NCBI GenBank assembly: GCA_037957365.1
Contig: JARHVA010004808.1
Coordinates: forward strand, 853,501 to 917,500
DNA: 64,000 nt
Reading direction: 5' to 3'
From: Torreya grandis
Lineage: Eukaryota > Streptophyta > Pinopsida > Cupressales > Taxaceae
The position numbers were made by a program, and so were the translations under genes. The notes below the pieces were generated by a model. That model saw only the letters and a list, made by a program, of their open reading frames with translations. It made no database searches and was not told where the DNA came from. The first letter of the stretch is position 1. The number at the start of each line of letters is the position of its first letter. Below, piece after piece: positions 13,293 through 24,960 of this stretch.

Positions 13293-16200
13293 AATGAAAC
13301 AACCCCAATTTTTCTTGAAGTTGTATATTAGAGTGCACATTGGATGCATAACCGACCCAAACCTCACTTATTGAATCAAGTGATACACACTTATCATACT
13401 CACGTACACACAACCAAAAAGGTTAGTCTTAACCTTCTAACTCATTAATGGTCACAACAAAACCATGATAAGGAAACTGATAGAACATTATCCCTAATGA
13501 TAATCAAGCATAATATCTAGCCTTCTAACTACATAGAGCAACATGTTATCAACTTAAGTACAAATAGATAAAGCTAAGTCTAAGTGTGCAATAAAATATA
13601 AATTTCATAAGAGATTATACTTAGTTTACAAGCATGCTTATCACAATCTAAATAAATGATCGAGGATATAATGGGGTTAATTCATCATCTACCCGATGAT
13701 ATGATAGTGACAACCATACAAGGAATCAATATAAATCATCCCATATGGGTAATAGCCAGTATAATATAAAGCATAAGGAAGTCAATACTACATCATCGTA
13801 TAGGTAATGATATGTTGGTGGCCAAACATAAAAGGTTTAATATAGATTGTTTAATCAACTGAAGGTTTAGATAGGGAAGGCATATTGGCCATCCCAACAA
13901 AATACTAAGTAGGTTCAACATGATTTGGTAGTTATATTATCCATAAGGACAACTACATGGTAACCCTGCATACGTCCATTAATCCATCATACCCAACATG
14001 GTAGAGTAGTAGTGTTCTTATATGCACTAGAATAGGCTATTCACTCATACGATAGGTTCCATCAGGTACCAGTTTATTAACCATGTAAGCATCAATATGT
14101 ACATATGGTTATTTACACATAATAAATTCATACCAACCACCATGCTTACATAATTAGAAAAATTACAACCATCTAGGGAATAAAATAATAATCACATTTA
14201 ATAATATAATCAAAAAATCAAGGAATGTAACATGTGGCAATTACCAATTTCTTCACATTATAGGTGGTTTTTAGGATTACTTCATCCATGAACTAGAAAT
14301 TATTTCAACATTAAGATAAACATGCACTCATAAAATATAACCTTAACAACCAACCAACTCATCTATTTTTAGTAATGTAATTATATTCAATCTTAAGAAT
14401 GGGAACAATCATCAAAGAGTTGATCAATACCATGCACATACTAAGAATATGCATTATCATGAGTTTTAAGCATGCCAACAGGAATTTAACTACACTACCC
14501 ATACATGTGTGGCAACCCACTTGCCTCAACTTATCCATATAAATGTATATACAAGTTGCAACATACAAGAGTCTAAATATTTTATACAGGAGTTGGAAGC
14601 CAACTAGGGATTAGTCCAACATGCTCATATTATCATCAAAGTCAGTTCCAACATGTGTGAAATGAAATAAAAATGAGAACGCATAAATATATCCAAGGAG
14701 TTTATTATATATTCCTACAATAGGTATTAATCAAGATAAAATCTTAGCTTGCGAAAGGATCTAAGTAAGTTTTCTCAACCATGCCTGAACCACCAAATTA
14801 GGAAGTCTATTTTGCCTACACAATATCAACTCAAGAGCCATGATTATACCTAGCAAGAGTAAATTCTCATGTATATTAAAAGTAATGAGCATGAATATAT
14901 GTATCCAAAAGCAATAACTCAATAACTCTCAACAATTATCATCTAAGATAGAATTCCAACATGTTATTAATCCTAGCTAGCATACTCAAGTATGTCTAAA
15001 TGCTAAATTAAGTGATCAATTAAAATATATATGTGATAATAATTACATTGGTTTACTTTATTAACAAAGTCAGTAGGTTTATTTGTCAATTATCATATGC
15101 ATAAATCTAAATATCTCTACTCATGATATCAATGAAACTATCTTATCCAATTGATCAAAATTATATGCCTCAATCAAGAAACCAACACTATGATGGTTAA
15201 GTCCAATGGTTACTCTAAGCTAGTAATGACAAAGTATAAATAAGTTAATAAGATCATATGATCAACTCAAAGAGTAATATTGTGTTAATTATGTCAACAA
15301 GATACTTTAGTAGATGAAAGATAACTAATTAACATTTAACAACTTTACATATGCAATGAATCACTTTTAGTAATGTATAATTTCAACTTGTTATTATTTA
15401 AGTTTGTGTTCCCTTTCCCACATCCCATCTACATAGGTTAGCCTATCAACATAATTTTCCAACATCAATTCATGGAAAAATACTATGTCTAAAGTCATAT
15501 AATCATTAAACATCATCAATTAAGCAAAAAATGTATGAAAAACATAAATAATTCAATACCAACTTACTTCATATGTTCATAAGATCATCCATGCATGGAG
15601 CAACAGGTTACTAAATTGGACAATCCTCCCAACCAGTCCTATGAGCCCAACCATCAGTGGCTTTTACCACCTCAACCATCAGCTAGATGGTGTTTTTGGC
15701 ATACAGGATCAAGGAGGATGTTCTAAGCAAGTTGGATACCAAACCAAAGGACATCACATCACAAATAGCATATCATCAACATAAGGCATAAAAGCCATCA
15801 AGGGTACATTCCACGAAATCAAAGACCAAAAAGCACAATGCATAACTCAGTCGTTATACGCCACCAAGTCAAGGTCCAACATTAAAGTTAACTAAACATG
15901 AAAATCAGGCCACACAACCATATAACCTATCCAAGGCAACAATCTAATATAATAATCAATCAAATCTAGGATAGAACCAACAATCCAAAATAGTCCATAA
16001 GGGCAACAGTGATTCTGACAAGCATACAAAACATAAATCAATTTCAAGGCAATAATCGATATGGGGGATTCTGGGGATCATTATGAGATCTCATGACCTC
16101 ATATGATCCACGAATACTAACAATCATGTCAATGTGGGATAAATGGATAGCAAGCCGATTAACTTATTTTTAATTCAAAAAATTTGAAAAACCTTTCATA

Positions 16201-16972
16201 ATAAGATAATTTTATCAAGGTTTTTCCCTAATTCCCAAGGTACAATAATACATAACATACATATCTCATAACTATGCCCAACAAAAATTAATCATTCAAA
16301 TTTACACACAAGGGGTTCTAAAACAAAACTACACATAGGGGAAATTTTAACCCAAGTTGACTTATGCAAGGTTTTACTAAAATTAATGTTTTAAGAAGAA
16401 AAAACCAATTGATCTTGTATAGGCCATAATGGTTTGGCATATAACAATATACATAGGTATCTTCCATCAAAGCACATACATAATTTTCTCTTATAGTCTG
16501 ATTGAACTTAATCAAGATAATATAAGTGATTGAATATAAAAAGGGGTTAGACCAGTCAATGATTTACATTTATTTATTCAAGTTGGGTCTCTAAACATTA
16601 AATAAAATAATAAAATGCATGAATTCATCCAACCAAAATATATACATATGACCAGATCATGTCATTCCAGACTTATACAACTGCTTTAAGGGTAGAATCT
16701 CAATCAAAAATTGATTCAAGGATGACATGTATCATCTTATAAAACGCATCCTTACAATTGGAAGGGCCCTGATTAATTATGTAATTCAAAGAATATGAAT
16801 ATATTTCCAAACATAACATATACTTATATATATTGCATCTAGCAAATCTACCTTAGGATTTTTTCTACCCCCAAATCATTTTTATTTTCTCAAGACATAT
16901 GATATAATAATAATCAAATAAATTGATCTTATGGGTAAATATATTCCCAAGTTGAATTTCTTTACTAAAATA

Positions 16973-16974
<2 letters not shown>

Positions 16975-17003
<29 letters not shown>
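16975..17003. repeat. (AC)n microsatellite private to the 5' LTR
   Basis: About 14 AC repeats. The aligned site in the other LTR (about 7375-7387) reads ACATATATATATC, so the tract expanded or switched motif after insertion. Confidence 0.9.
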
Positions 17004-17006
<3 letters not shown>

Positions 17007-17699
17007 CAATAGGATTCCGCCCAAACAAATTAAGAACCCCAATCAGTATAGTTTAAATCTAAAAAATATAAAGACAAAGAATAATATGCCTTCAAGATTT
17101 AAATGAACCCAAGTCAGTGTTTTCTATTACAAGCATGAATTGACACATGAATATGCAGTTGATCGGGTAAGTTATAGTGACCCACAATTCACACATGTCA
17201 TATAAACAAAGGGAAACCTAGCTAATCGAATTACTACAGTCAAAATGTTGGGATCATATAAAAGTAACATTTGTCATGGATGGCATCAGTGAATAAATTC
17301 ACATAGCCAAATAATAACCCACGACATACAGGGTTGATGCATTACCCAAATCAATAGATCAACACCTCAATAGGCTCAAAAGGGTGAAGTTGTGGTAGAT
17401 ACAACACAAATAAATAAATAAATAAATGCAGCCTTTAAATTAATAACATATTAATTAGGTTAAGATGTGTAACCAAATCACTACTCATAAACCTGATTGT
17501 ATGTTTAAATTCTTCTTGATAGATTTATGTGTCAATTTAATAATGGCAATAATAAATACAGGTCACATTGTCAGTTATTACTATTCATTAAGGTAACTAG
17601 TTTAGAATCAGAAAAGAGTTACCTGTTTAGGGTGTAGAATTGAATAATAACATAGAGTAGGCCATTGGTTTGTAATAACAAAAACATCCTCACCCCAAT

Positions 17700-18260
17700 A
17701 CGTCCTCATTTATATTCCTTTCTTGTTTTATTTCTCCTTATATTTCCTTCATTTTCCACTCCCCCCATATCTGTTGCATGGTTCCTTCTCCTATCCCCTT
17801 GACTTCCTACATGTACTTTTTCTCTATGTCTCCCTACACTTCCCACTCCTTGCCTTCCCCCTTTTACATTCTATGCATTTTTCCTTTTTTGTCATCCTCC
17901 AAACTTTGATGTGTTCTACTCTATGCATCATATCTCCTCTTTTTACCTAACTCCTACCATTTAATTCTCCTTGTCTCCATCCTTTCTCCCTACCTTTTGC
18001 TTTGCTTTCCTCCATAAGTGCCCTACTTCTCCCTGACTTCTTTCCTACACCACATAGTTCATTCTCTCTCCTATGCATGTCTTTACCTACCTCACATCCT
18101 CTCTCAACCACCCCACTAACTTCCCTTTTACTCCATGCCCCTCGCCATACCTCCCATGCTCTTTTCACATTCCATATGGGAGAGAAAGAAACTCCCCAAA
18201 TCTGTTGACTCCCTCTTCCCAAAACACCCCCACACTAACTCACAAGGCATTAATGGCCTT
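17700..18260. other. Pyrimidine-rich tract inside the 5' LTR
   Basis: Counterpart of 8070-8625. The same C/T-rich bias is kept on the plus strand (G/A on the element strand) despite divergence of the two LTRs. Open frames on both strands here differ between the two LTR copies and are not conserved as protein. Confidence 0.7.
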
Positions 18261-19196
18261 ATTCAAATTTTGAATCAAAAACCAAAGAAATAATAAAATA
18301 AAGGATATCAATTTAAATAATGATATAAATATTATTTAAATGCCAATTAATTAATAAAGTTGTGAACAATAATAACAATTAAAATAATAATAAGAGATAT
18401 TATTTTAATGTTACTAAATATTTAATTTCCTTAAGGTCAATAAACTAGGTCATTAATAATTATACGGTCACCCATGGAATAAATCATGTGGAAGGGGTGT
18501 TGTGGTTAGGCAGGTCCTGATAGGTCTCTTAGGGAGTCTAAGATAGGCAAGGAGGAGTTCATGAAGATAGGGTGGTGAGGTGTACATCGAAGAGAGAAAC
18601 AGAGTGAGTTTAATAAATGCATAGGGATCAACAATTACACAATCAGACACAAAAATGAAGAGCGACAAGGAAATAATAATATGAGATGGCACAAAAAATA
18701 ATACCACTATCTGAAGGCATAATAATAAACAAAAATACTAGGTTACCTATCAGAACTCAGTTGATTACTCAGAACCACTTTGTTACCCCAAAAACTGATG
18801 TTAGCATGCAACCTAGCTCACAGTCAGTACCTACAACCACCAAGTGGATCTATCAGTAGTATCTAATCCAAAAATCATTAACATGATAAAGGAGTAATGA
18901 ATTGTAATCCAACATCAATCACATCAAGCAAATATCACCAATTCAGCATAATAACATGATAATCACATCAATGTAATCAAATACCATAGCATCAGAATCT
19001 AACAATATGATCCAACTAAGTAAGGGAGTGTAACAACCACTATACACATGATCTATATCAACATGAAGCCCAATATCACAACATCAGAATAATAATGCAG
19101 TTCAGCTAAGTAAAGGAGTTTAGCAATCAACTATATGCATGTTAAATAAATCTTTTAAGTAGTCATGTCAAGGTACACAAGGGCAAGATCATGACG

Positions 19197-19201
19197 CATT
19201 T
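19197..19201. repeat. Right target-site duplication of the large LTR element (CATTT)
   Basis: Matches CATTT at 3695-3699. The LINE reverse transcriptase frame on the minus strand continues through this site into 3694 once one copy is counted. Confidence 0.8.
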
Positions 19202-19850
19202 ATTTCCTTTTTAAATTATTTAGAGAATGTATGATCTTGTGGGCCAAGATGATATCATCTAAAATTTGTCTTATTTTGACAAAGCCACATTGCTTCTCTA
19301 AAATTAGTGATGAGAGGATTATTTGGAGCCTATTGGTGATAACTTTAGAGATAATTTTGTAGATGATATTACAAAGAGAGGCTTAAAGTCCTCTGGGGAT
19401 TTTGAATCTAATTTCCTAGGGATAAAGTCCAAAAAGGTAGTATTGAGAGATTTTAACCTAGCCTTGGGAAATTTAGACTATTAAACAACCTCTCTAAGAT
19501 CTTCACCAAGGATCTCCCTAACTTTATAAGGAAGCTAGACACACAAGAAGGTTTGACAGTAGAGGACCTATAGGAAATCAAAGAAGTTTTGGTAGACTTA
19601 TGGAAAGACATCCTCAATGAAGATTATAGTTCAAGTAGAGAAGAATATGAAACCTTCCTTAATCATATCCATCATTTGGTCACTATTTAGGATAATTATT
19701 TATTGATGGTAGATATTTCCTTAGAAGAAGTCAAGATAGCCTTTTTTTAACATGATAAAAGATAGATATCCAAGGCCAAATGGCTTCCTAACTCTTTTTT
19801 TTTATACCTCCAATAGATTTCCTCCTTGAGGATCTCTTCTAGTTTAGAGC
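19202..19850 (-). pseudogene. LINE reverse transcriptase, N-terminal part (contains an inversion)
   Basis: The minus strand from 19850 to about 19795 encodes LEEILKEEIYWRYKKKE, the linker ahead of RT (usually ..EE..W.QKSR..WL). From about 19480 to 19202 it encodes RT blocks resembling LNTTFLDFIPK, EDFKPLSLCNIIYKIISK, a GFVK.RQILDDIILAH motif and an HSL-type stretch, read with a few frameshifts. These are hallmarks of plant L1-type RT. Between them, 19490-19795 reads as LINE protein only on the plus strand. The left edge is the LARD insertion point, where the frame continues at 3694 apart from a stop. The right edge is the Gypsy insertion point, where the frame continues at 26790. This is a dead copy. 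Confidence 0.8.
19490..19795 (+). pseudogene. Inverted segment of the LINE (linker and start of RT)
   Basis: The plus strand encodes LTVEDL*EIKEVLVDLWKDIL, then a LEEVKIAFF block and RYPRPNGF, which correspond to the family's EEVK.A.F.M..DKAPGPDGF block. In a normal LINE this segment lies exactly between the two minus-strand pieces described for 19202-19850. It is therefore a local inversion of about 300 bp, not a second element. The breakpoints are my estimate to within about 15 bp. Confidence 0.7.
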
Positions 19851-21111
19851 CATTTAACCTTAAATTTTGGATGTTGATCCTACTTGGGTAGATAAGGTTA
19901 AGAGTATATAAATGATAATGTACAAGGGTGATAATCATATCAACATTAGGCTAATTAAATGCTAAACTCAAATACAACATATGATAAATTTATCAAACTA
20001 GAAATGACAAAGAAATAATGTACTTAGTTGGTTATGATGTTAATATGATTCTAGATCTAGAATAGGCATGAAGTATACAGGAAGAGTACTCTAGAATAGT
20101 CACCAATTTTTGCATTGAGTGTCTCTAGGGCTATAGACACTAGTGTTAGCCTTGGATGTTAGTTTTGAGACTAGTCTTTGAATCAAATGTAGGTGTCAAG
20201 TATAGAATACCTACTAGAAAATGATGCAACCACCTAGATTCTTATGGGTTTTTCTTCACCTTCACTCTGGTGCATTCAGATCTGGGTCATGGATTGTCAT
20301 TTCTCATGAAAATATAAAACCCTAATTTATCTTCATAGTGACCTTAGAAAAAATGGGTTAGTGGGAATATGGTTTCAAACTACCCCAAAGACTCCTCTGT
20401 CAATAAATGTTGCCTACATATCCAATACTCCAAAAAGGGCTTTAGATTTCTGTAGTTATCCCCTACATGTTGCTTATGTGTGAATCATGCAATATGTGGA
20501 GAATAAGTACAATAATGACCTATCTTGTAACTTGAAAAATTGTTATCTTAAGATGATCCTTCAATATTCATACATGTGGATGCACAGTCCCTATGATTGA
20601 TATGTAAATAGGAATAAATAGGGAAGCTTTGCTCAATTGAATGCTCTTTAGTATGAACTCTAGGTGAGGAATGAATGAGGAGTTATTATGAATATATACC
20701 ACTCTTATCAACAAATGTCTAGTATTAAAGCACTTAGGTTGACCATTAGGATACATTTAATTTGTAAATTAGATGACTTTAGGCATTAAGCACTTGTATC
20801 AAGGTAGGTCACTAATGTTGACATAGGAGTCTAGGACTACCACTTGTGTCTTGGTAGTTAAAAAATAGGTATAGGCTCAAAACTTATAAGGGCATAAGAT
20901 AAGCATATTTTAAGAATTTTCGGTAAGATAGAAGGTCTGGGTCATCAACATAAGACTAGTCAGACCAAGAGTCAAGCCAAGGGGCACAAGATAGAGTAGA
21001 TGCAAGACTTCCAAAAGTGGGAAAGGTACAAAATTGAGAGGAAAAACCAAACTTTGATTTTGCCAAGTGTTTAAGACTAAGGTGCTATATAAATCATAAA
21101 TACCATCTACA
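19851..21111 (-). repeat. 3' LTR of the Gypsy-like element
   Basis: A 1261-bp repeat paired with 25474-26785. On the plus strand it ends ..CCATCTACA, so the element strand starts TGTAGATGG. Its other terminus reads CATTTAACC against TGTTTAACCC in the partner. Shared landmarks include GGATCCTACTTGGGTAGAT-type sequence near the left edge, and TGTGTGAATCATGCA and AAGGTCTGGGTCATCAACAT further in. Two more members of this LTR family occur as solo LTRs at 31286 and 59133. Confidence 0.8.
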
Positions 21112-21124
21112 TTTACCCCCCTTT
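21112..21124 (-). promoter_or_regulatory. Polypurine tract of the Gypsy-like element
   Basis: Plus-strand TTTACCCCCCTTT is AAAGGGGGGTAAA on the element strand, immediately before the TGTAG start of the 3' LTR. Confidence 0.85.
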
Positions 21125-21947
21125 AATCTAATAATGAATTGTTGGTTTAAATGAGAAGAAATGTGTACTTGGGTGTGTATAATAAATCTTACCTTTTTGT
21201 GAACTTAAATTGAGTGCTTTGTTGGTGACTGGACTATAACCAAGATCATGTTATAGTATATAATTAGTGCATATAATCTAAAATTGAAAGCATTAAAAAG
21301 ATTGAAATTTAAAGAGCAAGGTTTAAGAGTACACATGTGTATCGATGCAACTACCTTACCTATTGGCAACTTGATTTGAAAGATGTATCATTATGAATAA
21401 TTAAAACTAAGATTAGGACAAATTTATAAATCTAGAAAGTGCATATATCTAAGGAGATAGAGAGAGAGGGAGATTGGAAGGCACATGCCCCCAACCTTGG
21501 AGAAAAAGGTAAGTTGCCACCCAGTAATTAAGATTAGCTCAACTGGACAACCCAATCACACTTATAACCTAATGAGATGAGTGAAAAAAGTCATGTCATA
21601 CTATCAAACTAGTGAGGCTAAATGATACAATCAATTCCAACCTAAAAACTTGGAAAGATTGAGTGATTTAATCACCTTAAACATACCAAAAATCAAACCA
21701 ACTACCATAGTAAATTAGCTCAATATAGTCTATAAAAGTCCAATCTAGTAGATGATGATAGTCTCTAAGAATGTTTTAAATCTAAAACTAATTTGTATTT
21801 TACAATAAGGCACACATTGCATATCATATGCAACTTAAATATGTCTCATGTTGAAACTATGTATAACAATGGTACCAATGTATATAATTCTTCCACAACT
21901 GTGAATTTGAATTATATAACTATGTGCTTTGCCCAATTCAAAAACTG

Positions 21948-22441
21948 TGTAAGTGTGGATAACATGCTTCTAAAACATGTCCCCACTATATATGGAGAAA
22001 TATGAAAACTAAAATAAGTGTTAATGTGGTGGACATGTTTCCAAAACATTCCCCCACTGAATTTAGGTGTACTAAATACTAAATAAGTGTGGAGAACATG
22101 CTTCCAAAGCATTCCCCCAATGAATCTGAAAGTTATGCCAAATACATAATAAGTGTGGAAAACATGCTTCTAAAGTATACCCCCACTAAATATGGGTGTG
22201 CCAAATACTGAATAAGTATGGAGAACATGCTTCCCAAAGCATGCCTCCATTGAATCTGAAAACTATGCCAAATTTTGAATAAGTGTGGAGAACATGCTTC
22301 TAAATCATGTCCCCACTAAATTTGGGTGTGCCAAATATTGAATAAGTGTGAAAAACATGCTTCCAAATCATGCCCCCTCTAAATCTAAAAACTATGCTAA
22401 ATGTGAAGAACATGCCTCTATGACATGCCCCCACTAATATA
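21948..22441. repeat. Tandem array of 63-69 bp palindrome-containing units
   Basis: About eight head-to-tail units start near 21951, 22018, 22087, 22153, 22216, 22283, 22346 and 22403. Each carries GTGTGGAGAACATGCTTC(C/T)AAA followed by (G/T)CATGCCCCCACT, so the core ACATGCTT..AA.CATG(C/T) can pair with itself. The spacer after the core alternates between two types: one like GGGTGTGCCAAAT (units 2, 4, 6) and one like CTGAAAACTATGCCAAAT (units 3, 5, 7). The array therefore has a dimeric repeat of about 130 bp. It lies between the gag remnant and the polypurine tract of the Gypsy-like element. Confidence 0.85.
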
Positions 22442-22444
22442 CCC

Positions 22445-22496
22445 CCTTTTGAGGTGATGAAATAATAGAAATAGGTAGTTGCCTCACCTCAAAAGG
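22445..22496. repeat. Hairpin-forming inverted repeat
   Basis: CCTTTTGAGGTGA at 22445-22457 is the exact reverse complement of TCACCTCAAAAGG at 22484-22496, giving a 13-bp perfect stem with a 26-base loop. It lies directly beside the palindromic array, on its gag side. Confidence 0.85.
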
Positions 22497-22734
22497 ATAA
22501 GACAATTGAATAATCTACAAATGAAACCATGTAGCATATAGAAGAACATGTATAGGTAAATGTATCATTAAATTGTATAAAATAATATGATCACATGAAG
22601 GCCTAATATGCATGATAAAGATCATAGCATTGTCTAGATGGAAATAGGACAAGCTCAACAATCAAACAAGCACACACACACAAGAGCACTTAAAACCAAG
22701 TCAACATATAATGGTTTTAGGAGACCACAAATAA

Positions 22735-22910
22735 ATGGCATATTCAAATATCTCACAATAAAAGGGACATGACTTAATTAAATGTCCACAAAATCAAGAA
22801 TGAAATAATCAAATGTCTATACAATAAATAATGACATATGCAAATATCGAAGAAAGCAAGCAAAGGCATGAGGGATGAAAATAATGGAGCATATTCAAAT
22901 GCTCAAACAA
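22735..22910. repeat. Short palindromic repeats spaced 30-60 bp
   Basis: Variants of GACATATTCAAATGTC occur near 22737, 22771, 22802, 22834 and 22891; the last, GAGCATATTCAAATGCTC, is almost a perfect palindrome. Similar motifs occur at the start of the window (58, 169, 229) in the opposite orientation. Confidence 0.6.
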
Positions 22911-23366
22911 GCAAGACAATAGCAAGGCAAGACAATCAAGGAAGTGCATTAAGGAAAACATAAGCAACCAACATAAACATATCATAGTAGCCCATGGATC
23001 AAATGTGTTAGTAAAAAAAATCAAGTGCATAGCATATCAAGTACTATATATAAGATATAATCATGGATAAAGGCATGTTTAAGTACATAAGATCCCAAAC
23101 ATGATAATGAAATGTGTTCATCAAACCATATAACTTGTGAGTATCAAAATCAAAGAAGGTGGATGCCCACAATGTCCTCGTGACATGAGTAGAGGGAAAT
23201 CCTAACACCCATATAGGAATAGATCATGTATTTGTGTATGCTTGTATCACACTCAAGTAGGAGCATGACACACATGTGTAGGTATAAGTAATTGATACTA
23301 TGTCCATCAACATGAAACTAACACATAGATGCCAAAGAGCCAAATAAAATATGTAAATGTTGAAAA

Positions 23367-24960
23367 CTATCCAATGATCTCAAGATGAGGATTCAAATTT
23401 GTGACAAGTGGTAAATGAATAGCATTCCTTGAATGACAGGTGTCATGTGTGTGCATAGAAGAATCATAAACTATATCATGTGCCTTTGGTAAGTTTACAT
23501 TTAGTATCTTTGCTTCATATATGTTTTTCTTCGTTGCTAGTAACCATGGTTTGACAATTTTTGCATTATATTTAGTCAAAAATGGACTAATGTGTAACAT
23601 ATTAGAGCATGATTTTGATCCATGTGTGACATTTCATTACATAGATCCAACACACAAATTAGATGTAGTAGCTTTATTCACGTGTTCCATACCATATCCC
23701 AGAGATGTAAAGAATTTCCAAGTACATTTATTGAATTCACAAGTTGTGTTGACTATAATATTTTAACCTTGTTTGTCATCTATGCAAGGTTCAATGATTT
23801 GATGTTTTGAGGAATGAGTGGTAATTTATTCATATAAAGGTACACGTTTAACATTACGCCTTTTAGGCACCTTTTTCTCTTTCTATACTTGTTCATTTTG
23901 TATCATCTTTTGATCCCCATGGTGTTTAAGAAATATAACTTGTCATATTCTCATTTTCCTTGTACCTTCTTTCATTTTTAGGTTCTTGTTCTGTTGCATT
24001 AACAAAATGGATATGTATATTTGAATGGTTTTCACTAGTATTGCTAATATATCCCAATCCTTGATTGTCATTCTGACCAGATGTGGAAATAATATAAGTG
24101 ATGCCTTAGGAATTTCCCCCCAACCCTTGACCATTATAACCAATTTTTTGTAGATATTGCTTTCCAAAACCAAATTGTTTGGAAATATTAATATAATTAT
24201 GGAGAGGTATATTTGGATCCTTTTATTGATTTGTGTTTTATTTTTGAACCTTTTCTTGCTCGCTATTAGGCATTTGTAACTATGTTTGCTCTAAAATTTT
24301 CTTTGGTAAACACATTTGTTGTTTTGGTACTTGTGATTTAGAAGAGGTACTCATAATGTGAGTGATTTTCTTGATTGTTGTATTTATTATAGGATCACCA
24401 TTATCTTTGTGACTTTGTATTTTGTTCTTCAATGTAAAACAATAATTTGTATGATGCCCATGCATTCAATGATATGCACAATAGTATTTGGATCTCCTTA
24501 TAGGATGTGGAGGAGGTAATTGAATCACTTTATTTCGAAGCATATATCTTGAGGTTTCACTTGTTATCTTAGTGCCTTTTGGTCACTTTTAGAATCACGT
24601 GTTTTAGATGTATTCTATTTTAGCTTTTCATTTGGATATGAAACCTTGTTTGGCACAACAATGGTAGATGAGGATGCAAACACATGATTAACACTACCAT
24701 GTAATGGATTGTGTAAGTATGAAATATTATTTTGTAAATCTTATATTAAATTTATTGTACTAATGAATTGATCTTTTATGGATTCACAAACATAAACCCT
24801 AGGTACCTCAGATTAAACATGCATACATGCACCACCTACCTGACCCCTTGAAGGAGTGATAGCGTGGAACTAGTTAGAGGAATGGTATCTATCACCATTA
24901 TTAAGATTAGGAGGAGGAATAAGATCCTTTGTATCCATTTCAAAAAATTTAAAATTTGAT
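23367..24960 (-). pseudogene. Gypsy-type gag remnant with zinc finger and G-patch-like motif
   Basis: On the minus strand near 24420-24510 there is KYYCAYH*MHGHHTNYCFTLK, matching the C..H...GH.T..C..L zinc-binding motif of plant Gypsy gag proteins, with a stop inside it. Downstream near 24110-24150 is a G-patch-like stretch, LQKIGYNGQGLGGN. G-patch motifs are known in some Gypsy and retrovirus polyproteins. The remaining frames (e.g. 23367-23600) are open but I do not recognise them. Numerous stops make this non-functional. No protease (D-S/T-G), RT (YxDD) or integrase motif follows. Confidence 0.6.

Larger units (their letters stand above)
3700..19196 (-). mobile_element. Large non-autonomous LTR retrotransposon (LARD-like), complete
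   Basis: A 15.5 kb element made of two direct repeats of about 5.9 kb (3700-9564 and 13295-19196) around a 3.7 kb centre. It is bounded by a 5-bp duplication CATTT. Orientation is minus: a primer-binding site (13281-13292) adjoins the right LTR and a polypurine tract (9565-9577) adjoins the left LTR. Neither LTRs nor centre encode recognisable gag or pol domains. Very long LTRs with a short non-coding centre define large retrotransposon derivatives (LARDs) of plants, which are mobilised by proteins of a helper element. The LTRs differ by about 12 positions in a 100-bp stretch I aligned by eye (around 3830 versus 13420), so the insertion is old. It landed inside a LINE reverse transcriptase, whose frame continues across the site. 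Each LTR is longer than the about 4.5 kb I recall for the barley type example. Confidence 0.85.
13295..19196 (-). repeat. 5' LTR of the LARD-like element
   Basis: This 5902-bp repeat is the partner of 3700-9564. Its outer terminal base is G on the plus strand where the other copy has A, so the element-strand start reads CG instead of TG, a single transition. Length differences between the copies come partly from microsatellite change: an (AC)n run at 16975-17003 where the other LTR has a short TA run near 7375, and an (AAAT)n run near 17408. Confidence 0.85.

Noticed and set aside
17947..18222. 91-residue minus-strand frame rich in Arg, Gly and Glu
   Set aside because: Shadow of the same purine-rich strand of the LTR; the other LTR does not keep it.
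21948..22441. Possible CRISPR array (regularly spaced palindromic repeats)
   Set aside because: The spacers are themselves repeated in an alternating pattern, units are diverged, no cas genes exist, and the DNA is a plant retroelement.
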